Source: a virus | Length of the DNA: 64,000 nucleotides | Virus record (IMG/VR): IMGVR_UViG_3300022916_000006 | Location: 54,746 to 118,745 of that record | Strand: one strand, 5' to 3' | Shown: piece by piece, positions 54,497-60,904 of the stretch | Position numbering within the stretch: the stretch's first letter is position 1 | Layout of the letters: every line of letters starts with the position of its first letter | Program-made: the position numbers and the translations under genes | Notes under the pieces: model-generated | Told to the model about the DNA's origin: nothing | The model's database searches: none | What the model saw: the letters and a program-made list of their open reading frames with translations, nothing else

Positions 54497-54822
54497 GATT
54501 CTTATTATATATCATATTCTTTAATATTGCAATGGCATACGGACCATTTGTTCAACTTGATATTGTAGATTCTAATGGTGAAGTATATGTATCAGCACCG
54601 TCATATACATTCTTTGATATTGATGATAGTGATCGACGAATCATAATTGATGATAAATGGGATGGTGATGTTGATACTTTGTATTATGATTATGTGGATG
54701 TTGATGCTGAGAATAATGAATTCTATTATGTAGATGGTGAACCACGATTAATCATAGATAGAGTACATGAGATAATTTTAATTTTAGACATGTCATTTTC
54801 ATTGGTGTATCTTAAAAACTGA
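54493..54822 (+). CDS. Exported protein with GDVDT motif, 109 aa
   Basis: Signal peptide MRFLLYIIFFNIAMAYGPF, cleavage probably after AMA. Exported domain with DKWDGDVDTLYYDYVDVD and FYYVDGEPRLIID; acidic. Paralogue by motif of 8941, 40962 and 41353. Confidence 0.66.
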   Translation: MRFLLYIIFFNIAMAYGPFVQLDIVDSNGEVYVSAPSYTFFDIDDSDRRIIIDDKWDGDVDTLYYDYVDVDAENNEFYYVDGEPRLIIDRVHEIILILDMSFSLVYLKN

Positions 54823-54841
54823 GAGAAAAGGTAAATAAAAT

Positions 54842-55144
54842 ATGATAAAAATATTTAAGATATTAAAATTAATGGTTGATGAACTTAGATGGACTCGTCC
54901 GATTGTTGTACTGTTTGTTATATTTTTGATAATAAGTTTATTTTCAGTTAAATGTGCCCTGACGACAGTATTTGCAATTTTAGTATTGGTTGGTATGTTA
55001 TTGAGTGTTTTATTATTTGTTGGTCTATGTGCGTGGATATTTGAAGATAAAAAAGAAGATACTATTGGTGATATTATTAAGGGTATTAAAAAGCTCATCA
55101 ACAATATCAAATCTACAATTGAAAAAATTAAAGAATTAGATTAA
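54842..55144 (+). CDS. Two-helix membrane protein, 100 aa
   Basis: Segments PIVVLFVIFLIISLF and ALTTVFAILVLVGMLLSVLLF followed by an amphipathic Lys-rich helix (IIKGIKKLINNIKSTIEKIK). Similar overall to the 49359/49793 proteins. GAAAAGGTAAATAAAATATG leader. Confidence 0.63.
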   Translation: MIKIFKILKLMVDELRWTRPIVVLFVIFLIISLFSVKCALTTVFAILVLVGMLLSVLLFVGLCAWIFEDKKEDTIGDIIKGIKKLINNIKSTIEKIKELD

Positions 55145-55172
55145 ATAAAAAAAAAGAAAAGGATGATAAAAT

Positions 55173-55397
55173 ATGTTACAATTTATATTTCCAGGAATAC
55201 TAATATGTATATTTGCACTTCTAGTGTATAAAGCATTTAGACCTGCAATAGCTAAAGCTGAGATATTAGATGCTAAAGCTGATCTTCAAAACGAAATTGA
55301 TGCAAGTGATAGCGTTCCAACGAAAGGTATCAATAAAGAAGAAATGAAGAATGCTAGGAAAAAGTTAAAAGATTTTGACAATCTGAAAAACAAGTAA
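55173..55397 (+). CDS. Single-pass membrane protein, 74 aa
   Basis: N-terminal helix MLQFIFPGILICIFALLVYK followed by a charged helical tail (AKAEILDAKADLQNEIDA). GAAAAGGATGATAAAATATG leader. Directly before the SPFH gene and may cooperate with it. Confidence 0.63.
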   Translation: MLQFIFPGILICIFALLVYKAFRPAIAKAEILDAKADLQNEIDASDSVPTKGINKEEMKNARKKLKDFDNLKNK

Positions 55398-55466
55398 GAA
55401 AAGAAAAAACGTAAAAAACGTAATAATAAACAATGAACAAAAAATAACAAAATAAAGGAGTTATAA

Positions 55467-56735
55467 ATGAGTTCAACACAAAGACAGGGACTTCCTGTAT
55501 TCAAAACGATCACAATGATCTTAGGTGCACTATGCTTGCTATTAGCTATATTCTTAGGTAAGAATCTAGTAGAAGAAAATCAAGCTGGTTACTATCAAAT
55601 CAAACAATCATTTCCTAAAGGTATTATGTCAGAACGTAATGCTCCAGGATATTATGGTCAATGGCTTGATAAGTTGACAACATATAAAATATCAGAAGAA
55701 ATTGCCTTATCATCTGACGATTTGGATGGTGGAGATGGTGCTGAAGCTCAAGCTGTACGAGTTCAATTTCCAGATGGATATGCCGATATTGATATTGTAG
55801 TTCAATATATATTGTCAACTGAAAGTACAAATCAGCAAGAGTTGCATAGATTATATGGATCAAATGTTGCGGTAAAAAGTATGATCAGACAGCAAATAAT
55901 TGAAGCCTTTCAAAATACAGGCTCATTATTTAATTCTGGTGATGCATACGCTGATAGACGATCTGATTTCATATCAACTGCAAAAGATCAAGTAGTTGAT
56001 GGGCTGTATATGCCTATGGTAACAGTTGAAACTATCACAAATAAAGATAATACAACCAGAACGAAAAAGCATTATACGGTTAAGTTAGATAATAACGGTT
56101 TCCCAATAATCAAAAAAGAATCAACAATTGCTAGCTTTGGCATTACGTTTACTCAATTTAATGTTAAAGATATGAAATTTGATCCAAAATTGATGGCATT
56201 AATTGATGCAAAGAAAGATGCTCAGAAAGCCGAACAAGATGCTATTACAGCTAAAGCGGCTGGTGATGCTAAGATTGCAACAGAACGTGCTACTCAAGAA
56301 ATTGAGAAAATCAAACAAGTTACAATCGCTCAAAAAAATAAAGAAGTTGCTGTTTTAGATGCCAATAGGAAATATGAAGTTGAAGTTAGACTTGCTGAAA
56401 AAGCATTTGAAACTGAAAGACTTGCGGCTTTGAAAGCTCTTGAAACTGCAAAGAAAATCGAAGCTGAAGGTATGGCGAAAGCTAATGCAAATAGAGCTCT
56501 GGTTGCGGCTGGTTTAACTCCACTTGAACGTGCTAACATTGATAAAGATACTGCAATTGGTGTTGCACGAGAGATTGCAAAAGTGAATCTACCTGGTATG
56601 ATGATAATTGGTGGTGATGGTCAAGGTGGAACTCCAGTTGATCCATTTACGGCCGTTGGTGTTAAAGCTATTTGGGACTTGTCAAAAGAGATGAGTGACA
56701 GTGGCACATCTAGTGCTAGAGTAAATAACAAATAG
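55467..56735 (+). CDS. SPFH/Band 7 (prohibitin-like) protein, 422 aa
   Basis: Transmembrane helix near residues 12-32 (TITMILGALCLLLAIFLG), then a Band 7 domain (about 35-250; YADIDIVVQYILSTEST, VKSMIRQQIIEAFQ), then an Ala/Lys/Glu-rich coiled coil (260-370) and a short Gly-rich end. SPFH proteins form large membrane-bound rings; phage copies are known in T4-like and jumbo phages, where they may counter host lysis or protect membrane proteins. AAAGGAGTTATAAATG leader; terminator follows. Confidence 0.87.
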   Translation: MSSTQRQGLPVFKTITMILGALCLLLAIFLGKNLVEENQAGYYQIKQSFPKGIMSERNAPGYYGQWLDKLTTYKISEEIALSSDDLDGGDGAEAQAVRVQFPDGYADIDIVVQYILSTESTNQQELHRLYGSNVAVKSMIRQQIIEAFQNTGSLFNSGDAYADRRSDFISTAKDQVVDGLYMPMVTVETITNKDNTTRTKKHYTVKLDNNGFPIIKKESTIASFGITFTQFNVKDMKFDPKLMALIDAKKDAQKAEQDAITAKAAGDAKIATERATQEIEKIKQVTIAQKNKEVAVLDANRKYEVEVRLAEKAFETERLAALKALETAKKIEAEGMAKANANRALVAAGLTPLERANIDKDTAIGVAREIAKVNLPGMMIIGGDGQGGTPVDPFTAVGVKAIWDLSKEMSDSGTSSARVNNK

Positions 56736-56765
56736 ATAGATAAGTAGTTTATTTATTACATTGAA

Positions 56766-56800
56766 AATGGACTGCAACATAAGAACCAGTCCATTTTTTT
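56766..56800 (+). terminator. Intrinsic terminator
   Basis: AATGGACTG (56766-56774) pairs with CAGTCCATT (56787-56795) followed by a seven-T run; it closes the SPFH operon. Confidence 0.88.
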
Positions 56801-56823
56801 AATACTAAGAGAATGATAATATT

Positions 56824-57030
56824 ATGATCAAACAAGAACGAGAAGCTATTGATTTAGCAATTGAACTTTGTGAAAAAGCACAATATGGACAGCGACACAT
56901 AAAACATTTAGAAAATATAAGACTGATATTAGAAGGTGTGGATACTCCTAAAGTATTGTTAATGTTAGAGCAGGCTAGAATAGCTAGTATCAAACATTGC
57001 AAAAAATGTGGTCAAGAAATAAAAAAATAA
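56824..57030 (+). CDS. Small protein with C-terminal CxxC, 68 aa
   Basis: Helical (EREAIDLAIELCEKAQYGQ, LMLEQARIASIK) ending in CKKCGQEIKK, a half zinc ribbon that would need dimerisation to bind metal. Weak leader (GAGAATGATAATATTATG). Not recognised. Confidence 0.6.
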   Translation: MIKQEREAIDLAIELCEKAQYGQRHIKHLENIRLILEGVDTPKVLLMLEQARIASIKHCKKCGQEIKK

Positions 57031-57045
57031 AAAAAAATGAAAAAA

Positions 57046-57081
57046 GTTGTTGACTTACTGATTTTACCCTATATTTATATA
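57046..57081 (+). promoter_or_regulatory. TTGACT-type promoter
   Basis: GTTGTTGACTTACTGATTTT then ACCCTATATTTATATAT, nearly identical to the pair at 45.05-45.18 kb. It reads towards the tRNA cluster. Confidence 0.65.
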
Positions 57082-57164
57082 TAGTAAGTGATGTAACTTA
57101 CATAAACGTTTTAACAGATAATAACTGTTGAATTAAGGAGAACAATAACTTATATTGTAAAATT

Positions 57165-57344
57165 ATGAGAATGTTAGTAGTAAATAGTAAAATTAATTTG
57201 AATGAATCGAATATTAGATTTATTGGGACTTGGGATATAAGTCTTGGTGTGATTGGTACGGATTGTCGTGACCATTATATGGAACATCAAGCGAGACTAC
57301 CAAGAACTGAAAATTTAATGAAACCGATTATATCATCAAACTAA
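57165..57344 (+). CDS. Hypothetical protein, 59 aa
   Basis: ATG 57165 reads MRMLVVNSKINLNES, FIGTWDISLGVIGTD and HQARLPRTENLMK. An AAGGAG lies 24 bases upstream, too far for a normal start, so the start is uncertain; the frame is clean and follows the TTGACT promoter. Confidence 0.42.
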   Translation: MRMLVVNSKINLNESNIRFIGTWDISLGVIGTDCRDHYMEHQARLPRTENLMKPIISSN

Positions 57345-57463
57345 TAATAAACTAATAAACTATAAAATACTAAACATAAAATATAACTCATAATCCTTAA
57401 ACTTTAAACAGTGTAGTTTTAAAGACACTTAAAAAACTTTAAATTTGACATAAGAAAAATATT

Positions 57464-57539
57464 GCAGTAGTAGTTCCAATTGGCTAGAACGTGAGATTTC
57501 CAATCTTGATGCTTATGGGTTCGAGTCCCATCTACTGCA
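57464..57539 (+). tRNA. tRNA-Gly(UCC)
   Basis: Acceptor GCAGTAG/CTACTGC, anticodon arm TGAGA-TTTCCAA-TCTTG (anticodon TCC), T arm ATGGG-TTCGAGT-CCCAT. Confidence 0.88.
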
Positions 57540-57543
57540 CACT

Positions 57544-57614
57544 GCGAATATAGTTCAGTGGAAGAACACAACGTTGCCAACGTTGGTATGAGAGTTCGAT
57601 TCTCTCTATTCGCT
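57544..57614 (+). tRNA. tRNA-Gly(GCC)
   Basis: Acceptor GCGAATA/TATTCGC, anticodon arm CAACG-TTGCCAA-CGTTG, T arm GAGAG-TTCGATT-CTCTC. Only four bases after the previous tRNA. Confidence 0.92.
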
Positions 57615-57724
57615 CAAATGAAAAAATAATTTAAAATAATTGTTTTTTTATATAGATTATATGTTATAGATTACATAACATAATTGAGATGCTATTTGAC
57701 ATTGTTGGTAACTGTTTTAATAAT

Positions 57725-57785
57725 TGCTATGTTCATGAAACACGGTACAGTAGTTCGCTACACATCAAAAGTAGTGAACATAGCA
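57725..57785 (+). ncRNA. Structured RNA candidate in tRNA cluster (A)
   Basis: TGCTATGTTCA (57725-57735) pairs perfectly with TGAACATAGCA (57775-57785), enclosing a GTAG-TTCG-CTAC tetraloop hairpin. No tRNA arms; ends eight bases before the next tRNA. Confidence 0.55.
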
Positions 57786-57792
57786 TAAGTTT

Positions 57793-57862
57793 GGCGATAT
57801 GTGATGGTTCACGTGAATGCTTCATACGTATTCATTGATCAGTTCGAAACTGGTTGTCGCTA
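57793..57862 (+). tRNA. tRNA with CAU anticodon (Met or Ile2)
   Basis: Acceptor GGCGATA/TGTCGCT (two wobbles), anticodon arm AATGC-TTCATAC-GTATT, T arm ATCAG-TTCGAAA-CTGGT. The D arm is small and poorly defined. Met versus lysidine-Ile cannot be told. Confidence 0.72.
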
Positions 57863-57864
57863 CT

Positions 57865-57950
57865 GTGTAGGTGGTTAGATTGGTAATACACTCGACTGTG
57901 AATCGAGTTGGAAGATGTTCCTCATGCGGGTTCAAATCCCGTCCTACACC
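57865..57950 (+). tRNA. tRNA-like gene with His(GUG) anticodon and long variable arm
   Basis: Acceptor GTGTAGG/CCTACAC, anticodon arm CTCGA-CTGTGAA-TCGAG (anticodon GTG), T arm GCGGG-TTCAAAT-CCCGT, C discriminator as in bacterial tRNA-His. Between anticodon and T arms lie 18 bases with a GGAA-GATG-TTCC hairpin, a type II variable arm that tRNA-His does not normally have. Confidence 0.8.
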
Positions 57951-57951
57951 C

Positions 57952-58039
57952 TATAGGATGGCGTGGTAGCCTGAGTGGAAAGATGTTTTGAGATAGGGAC
58001 CTCAAACTCATAGAAACTTGTAAGCCAATTACTCCTATA
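57952..58039 (+). tRNA. Atypical tRNA-like sequence (anticodon unclear)
   Basis: TATAGGA/TCCTATA make a perfect acceptor stem, and GTGGTAGCCTGAGTGGAAAG looks like a D arm; TTGAG/CTCAA encloses an eight-base loop (ATAGGGAC). No TTC-containing T loop is present, so it may be degenerate or need an unusual fold. Confidence 0.4.
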
Positions 58040-58043
58040 TTTT

Positions 58044-58123
58044 GGATGTTTAGCCCGACTGGTAAGGGGGGAATCTGTAAAATTTCTTAACCATCAAGAT
58101 GAGTTCGAATCTCTCAACATCCA
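58044..58123 (+). tRNA. tRNA-Tyr(GUA)
   Basis: Acceptor GGATGTT/AACATCC, anticodon arm GGAAT-CTGTAAA-ATTTC, extended variable region, T loop TTCGAAT with a weak outer stem. Confidence 0.82.
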
Positions 58124-58125
58124 CA

Positions 58126-58256
58126 AAGTGAAGTCTGATTAATAAATTGATTCTTTAATGCTTATTTGTAATATACTGAGAGTGTATTTATTTTATTGAA
58201 TTTTTATAATTACGCTGTATATTTAATTAAATAATGTATTTAACTAGACTTCACTT
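58126..58256 (+). ncRNA. Structured RNA candidate in tRNA cluster (B)
   Basis: AAGTGAAGTCT (58126-58136) pairs perfectly with AGACTTCACTT (58246-58256); inside is AATATAC-TGAGA-GTGTATT among AT-rich sequence. Fills the gap between tRNA-Tyr and tRNA-Asn. Confidence 0.5.
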
Positions 58257-58261
58257 AATTT

Positions 58262-58332
58262 GGTTTGGTAGCTCAATGGTAGAGCGTGGGGCTGTTAACC
58301 TCGTGACTAAGGTTCGATTCCTTATCAAACCG
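58262..58332 (+). tRNA. tRNA-Asn(GUU)
   Basis: Acceptor GGTTTGG/TCAAACC, anticodon arm TGGGG-CTGTTAA-CCTCG, T arm TAAGG-TTCGATT-CCTTA, G discriminator. Confidence 0.92.
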
Positions 58333-58336
58333 CAAT

Positions 58337-58408
58337 AGGAGTATGGTGTAACGGTAGCACACTGGACTTTGAATCCGGGAATGTCGAGTTCGATTCTCAC
58401 TACTTCTG
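58337..58408 (+). tRNA. tRNA-Gln(UUG)
   Basis: Acceptor AGGAGTA/TACTTCT, anticodon arm CTGGA-CTTTGAA-TCCGG, T loop TTCGATT, G discriminator as expected for Gln. Confidence 0.88.
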
Positions 58409-58439
58409 CAAAAATAAATAAAAATGATTTAAAAATTAT

Positions 58440-58514
58440 GGGCGGTTAGTATAAATGGACTAGTACACAAAACTTTCAATTTTGGGAATGCGAGTTCGAA
58501 TCTCGTACCGTCTA
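58440..58514 (+). tRNA. tRNA-Glu(UUC)
   Basis: Acceptor GGGCGGT/ACCGTCT, anticodon arm CAAAA-CTTTCAA-TTTTG, T arm GCGAG-TTCGAAT-CTCGT. Confidence 0.88.
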
Positions 58515-58551
58515 CAGACTTGGGACAGGAGTTCGATTCTCCTATCGCCTA
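58515..58551 (+). pseudogene. 3' tRNA remnant (T arm and acceptor half)
   Basis: AGGAG-TTCGATT-CTCCT is a perfect T arm, followed by ATCGCCTA. No 5' half precedes it; its acceptor half could pair with that of the adjacent tRNA-Glu, suggesting a partial duplication or deletion. Confidence 0.65.
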
Positions 58552-58571
58552 CAAAAAAAGGATATTACATT

Positions 58572-58847
58572 ATGAACATAGCACAAAAATTTATGGCTTA
58601 TGTCTTTAAATGGCAATATGTAAGATTGATACATGATTATCGTATGAATCAACCAGATTTAATTAGACGTGCGTATTCTATCGATGATAATTGGTTTGCT
58701 AATCCATATTTACCAAGTACAAGAGTACATTTAACATCTACTGGTACAGTATATAAAGGTAGATATATTATTGATTCTGTGAATTATGCTAGTTATATTG
58801 ATAGTTGGGAGCCAATTACAAAAGGTATGATTGCGTTGTATTTATGA
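58572..58847 (+). CDS. Probable divergent MKYYI-ELVA family protein, 91 aa (block 10)
   Basis: Start at ATG 58572 (MNIAQKFMAYVFKW), after AAAAAAGGATATTACATT; the longer frame reads through tRNA sequence. The N-terminus is unlike the family, but SWEPITKGMIALYL and an ATGA end fit. Middle: DDNWFANPYLPSTRVHL, YKGRYIIDSVNYASY. Possibly a distinct gene at the block head. Confidence 0.62.
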   Translation: MNIAQKFMAYVFKWQYVRLIHDYRMNQPDLIRRAYSIDDNWFANPYLPSTRVHLTSTGTVYKGRYIIDSVNYASYIDSWEPITKGMIALYL

Positions 58848-59062
58848 AATATTGTATTTACGATATAGTCAATGAGAAATATCATACCAAATATGGTAAA
58901 ATGTTTAATTATAAACATTGGCATGATGAATTGACGAGTGATGTACAATTGTTTGATTCATATGAAGATGCATTTGATCATTTAAATCATTGTGATATGG
59001 ATGATATAGTAACAATGATAAAAGAAGTAACAGATGCAGAAGCGGTGATAATGTTATTATGA
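58844..59062 (+). CDS. MKYYI-ELVA family protein, 72 aa
   Basis: MKYCIYDIVNEKYHTKYG start at the ATGA junction, KHWHDELTSDVQLFDSYEDA centre, EVTDAEAVIMLL end. The 'W...L.SDV.LFDSYEDAF' core is shared by the next copies of this block. Confidence 0.85.
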   Translation: MKYCIYDIVNEKYHTKYGKMFNYKHWHDELTSDVQLFDSYEDAFDHLNHCDMDDIVTMIKEVTDAEAVIMLL

Positions 59063-59280
59063 AATATTATATATATGATAACAAAGTAAAATTATATTTT
59101 AAAGAAATTGGATATTATGAAGAAGGTGAATGGTCGTATGATTTATCAATACGTGTTAGATTCTTTAATTCTAACATTGAGGCTCGAAATTACATGTTTA
59201 CGTGGTTGGAATATAAATGGTACAAACATCTAGAAGTGAAATCAATATCAGATGCAGAATATATTGTAAGAATATTATGA
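59059..59280 (+). CDS. MKYYI-ELVA family protein, 73 aa
   Basis: MKYYIYDNKVKLYFKE start, EGEWSYDLSIRVRFFNSNIEA centre, SISDAEYIVRIL end. The WYKHLEVKSISDAE strand matches 59277 (WYRDLEIRSISESA). Confidence 0.86.
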   Translation: MKYYIYDNKVKLYFKEIGYYEEGEWSYDLSIRVRFFNSNIEARNYMFTWLEYKWYKHLEVKSISDAEYIVRIL

Positions 59281-59531
59281 AATATTATATGAAATATTAT
59301 ATATATGATCGAGATGATCCTGAGGAAGTATATTATAATAAGTGTGATATCGATGATCGTAATTCAATGTTCCCCTCAAGGTGGTCCAATAAAATTACAA
59401 GTGAACTTAGATTATTTGATTCATATGAAGATGCTTTTAACTACTCACAACAATGGTCTGATAATATATGGTATCGTGATTTAGAAATAAGATCAATATC
59501 AGAATCAGCGTTTGTGGCAACCATATTATGA
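59277..59531 (+). CDS. MKYYI-ELVA family protein, 84 aa
   Basis: MKYYMKYYIYDRDDPEE: the start sequence ATGAAATATTAT is duplicated, giving a doubled MKYY. PSRWSNKITSELRLFDSYEDA centre, SISESAFVATIL end. A longer frame from inside the previous gene is not used. Confidence 0.86.
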   Translation: MKYYMKYYIYDRDDPEEVYYNKCDIDDRNSMFPSRWSNKITSELRLFDSYEDAFNYSQQWSDNIWYRDLEIRSISESAFVATIL

Positions 59532-59773
59532 AATATTATATAGTGGATAAGTATGAGGATGTAACTTCAATATATTATATAGGAAACCATCGTTGGTATT
59601 CTACATTAAGTAATAATATAAAATTATTTACAACTAGATATTATGCAAAAAAATATATTACATTGAATCTTAATGTTGTGCATCATATCTTTTATAATGG
59701 GATCATACATGGGAATGGTTGCTATGTGATAAAATCAATATCAGATGAAGAAGCTGTAATAACAAAATTATAA
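59528..59773 (+). CDS. MKYYI-ELVA family protein, 81 aa (last of block 10)
   Basis: MKYYIVDKYEDVTSIYYIG start, HRWYSTLSNNIKLFTTRYYA centre, SISDEEAVITKL end. TAA stop only eight bases before tRNA-Leu(CAA), so mRNA and tRNA must be separated by processing. Confidence 0.85.
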   Translation: MKYYIVDKYEDVTSIYYIGNHRWYSTLSNNIKLFTTRYYAKKYITLNLNVVHHIFYNGIIHGNGCYVIKSISDEEAVITKL

Positions 59774-59780
59774 AATAAAT

Positions 59781-59862
59781 GGTTCTGTGGTGGAACGTAT
59801 ACACGCTGTACTCAAAATGCAGTGATCGAAAGGTCGTGAGAGTTCAAATCTCTCCAGAACTA
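59781..59862 (+). tRNA. tRNA-Leu(CAA)
   Basis: Acceptor GGTTCTG/CAGAACT, anticodon arm CTGTA-CTCAAAA-TGCAG, long variable arm (GATC-GAAA-GGTC), T arm GAGAG-TTCAAAT-CTCTC. Confidence 0.92.
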
Positions 59863-59874
59863 CAATAAAGAATT

Positions 59875-59958
59875 GGTCCTGTGGTGGAATGGTAGACACA
59901 TCAGATTTAAAATCTGTGGCTCTTTATGGGCGTGAGAGTTCAAGTCTCTCCAGGACTA
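59875..59958 (+). tRNA. tRNA-Leu(UAA)
   Basis: Acceptor GGTCCTG/CAGGACT, anticodon loop TTTAAAA between CAGA and TCTG, long variable arm, T arm GAGAG-TTCAAGT-CTCTC. Very similar to the preceding Leu tRNA in both acceptor and T arms. Confidence 0.92.
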
Positions 59959-60047
59959 CAAAAATAAAAAAAATAAATGTTTTTTTATATTAATAAAATG
60001 TAATATATTTACATAGTTAATTGATAACAAAAGTAAGGAAATCACAC

Positions 60048-60260
60048 ATGAGTAATTTATTTGATAGAATGTTTCCACCAGAGAATTATCCAAAATATAT
60101 GTTTAGATTGTTGAAAGATTTTGGTGATCATAAAGCTGATACTGAGTTTGATTGCTGTGGTGGAAATGTACGAGGTATATCAACTAAGAGTGGAGCAACG
60201 ATTAATTTTGATGATAGTGACTATTTTGAATACGTTGGAGAGGTTGAAAACAATGTCTAA
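60048..60260 (+). CDS. Hypothetical protein, 70 aa
   Basis: Start at 60048 (MSNLFDRMFPPENYP) after AAGGAAATCACAC. KADTEFDCCGGNVRGIST and INFDDSDYFEYVGEV form a beta-rich end with a vicinal Cys pair. A weak promoter-like AT-rich stretch lies at 59977-60030. Overlaps the next gene by eight bases. Confidence 0.6.
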   Translation: MSNLFDRMFPPENYPKYMFRLLKDFGDHKADTEFDCCGGNVRGISTKSGATINFDDSDYFEYVGEVENNV

Positions 60261-60486
60261 ACAAAATATCAAAAGATTTTTAGGAACAAGATTTCATGTT
60301 TCTAAACATGGTGAACGAGAACTACGTAAACATCAGTTGAATCCAATAAAAGCTATGCAACGTCTTACAGTTGAGTTAGCAAAAAATGATGATAGAGGTG
60401 GTGTTTATGTTGAATCAAATGGTAAGTTGTGGAGAAAGAATAAACACGTTTCTCCAGAAGAATTGTTTAATCAATTAGAAAAATAA
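60253..60486 (+). CDS. Hypothetical basic protein, 77 aa
   Basis: Start at ATG 60253 (MSKQNIKRFLGTRFHVS) inside the previous gene's end, with GGAGAGG upstream. SKHGERELRKHQLNPIKAM and GGVYVESNGKLWRKNKHVS; alpha/beta. Not recognised. Confidence 0.6.
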   Translation: MSKQNIKRFLGTRFHVSKHGERELRKHQLNPIKAMQRLTVELAKNDDRGGVYVESNGKLWRKNKHVSPEELFNQLEK

Positions 60487-60498
60487 AGGATTAATGAT

Positions 60499-60699
60499 AT
60501 GAAAGTAACCATGCCACTAACAGTTGGTAGATTATTATGTGGTACAGTAAGAGACTTTTTAAATAAATGTAAGTTTCAAGGAATGGATATTACATTTATA
60601 GAATCTTCTGGATGGATTGAACGAGACTTTATTGTCAAAGGTTCTAGAAAAGATATTGAAACTATTAGAATTTCAATACAAAATTATATAAATGCTTAA
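60499..60699 (+). CDS. Hypothetical protein, 66 aa
   Basis: AAAGGATTAATGATATG leader. VGRLLCGTVRDFLNKCKFQG, WIERDFIVKGSRKDIETI: beta-alpha-beta-like with two Cys; resembles in layout the 42915 product (DLEWEID..V.G.KKEI). Ends ten bases before the split tRNA. Confidence 0.58.
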   Translation: MKVTMPLTVGRLLCGTVRDFLNKCKFQGMDITFIESSGWIERDFIVKGSRKDIETIRISIQNYINA

Positions 60700-60708
60700 A
60701 AAAACAAT

Positions 60709-60740
60709 GGGTGCGTAGCTCAGCTTGGTAGAGCATTATT
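60709..60740 (+). tRNA. Split tRNA 1, 5' half
   Basis: GGGTGCG acceptor half followed by a normal D arm (TAGCTCAGCTTGGTAGAGCA) and then unrelated sequence. Its acceptor half pairs 7/7 with CGCACCT at 61771-61777. Confidence 0.75.
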
Positions 60741-60766
60741 GTTTTTAGTTTTTTGAAATATTAAAA

Positions 60767-60838
60767 TGGTCCATAGGTTAACTGGTAAACCAAATGACTT
60801 TTAATCATTAATTCTCAGTTCGAGTCTGAGTGGGCCAA
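60767..60838 (+). tRNA. tRNA-Lys(UUU), complete, inside split tRNA 1
   Basis: Acceptor TGGTCCA/TGGGCCA, anticodon arm AATGA-CTTTTAA-TCATT, T arm with TTCGAGT (CTCAG/CTGAG). Confidence 0.92.
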
Positions 60839-60904
60839 CTTAAATAAATTTTTAATCAAAAAACATAGGTTCGACTATATTTATTAGTATAGGAGAATTT
60901 ATAA

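Noticed and set aside
57345-57463. Promoter-like TTAAACTTTAAACAG and TTGACA before tRNA-Gly
   Set aside because: The hexamers do not have the 18-bp partner, and the TTGACA has no -10 at proper spacing; kept out of the feature list.
59977-60030. Promoter of the recurrent class before 60048
   Set aside because: AT-rich and in the right place, but spacing and hexamers do not match (TGTTTT and TAATAT at 17 bp).
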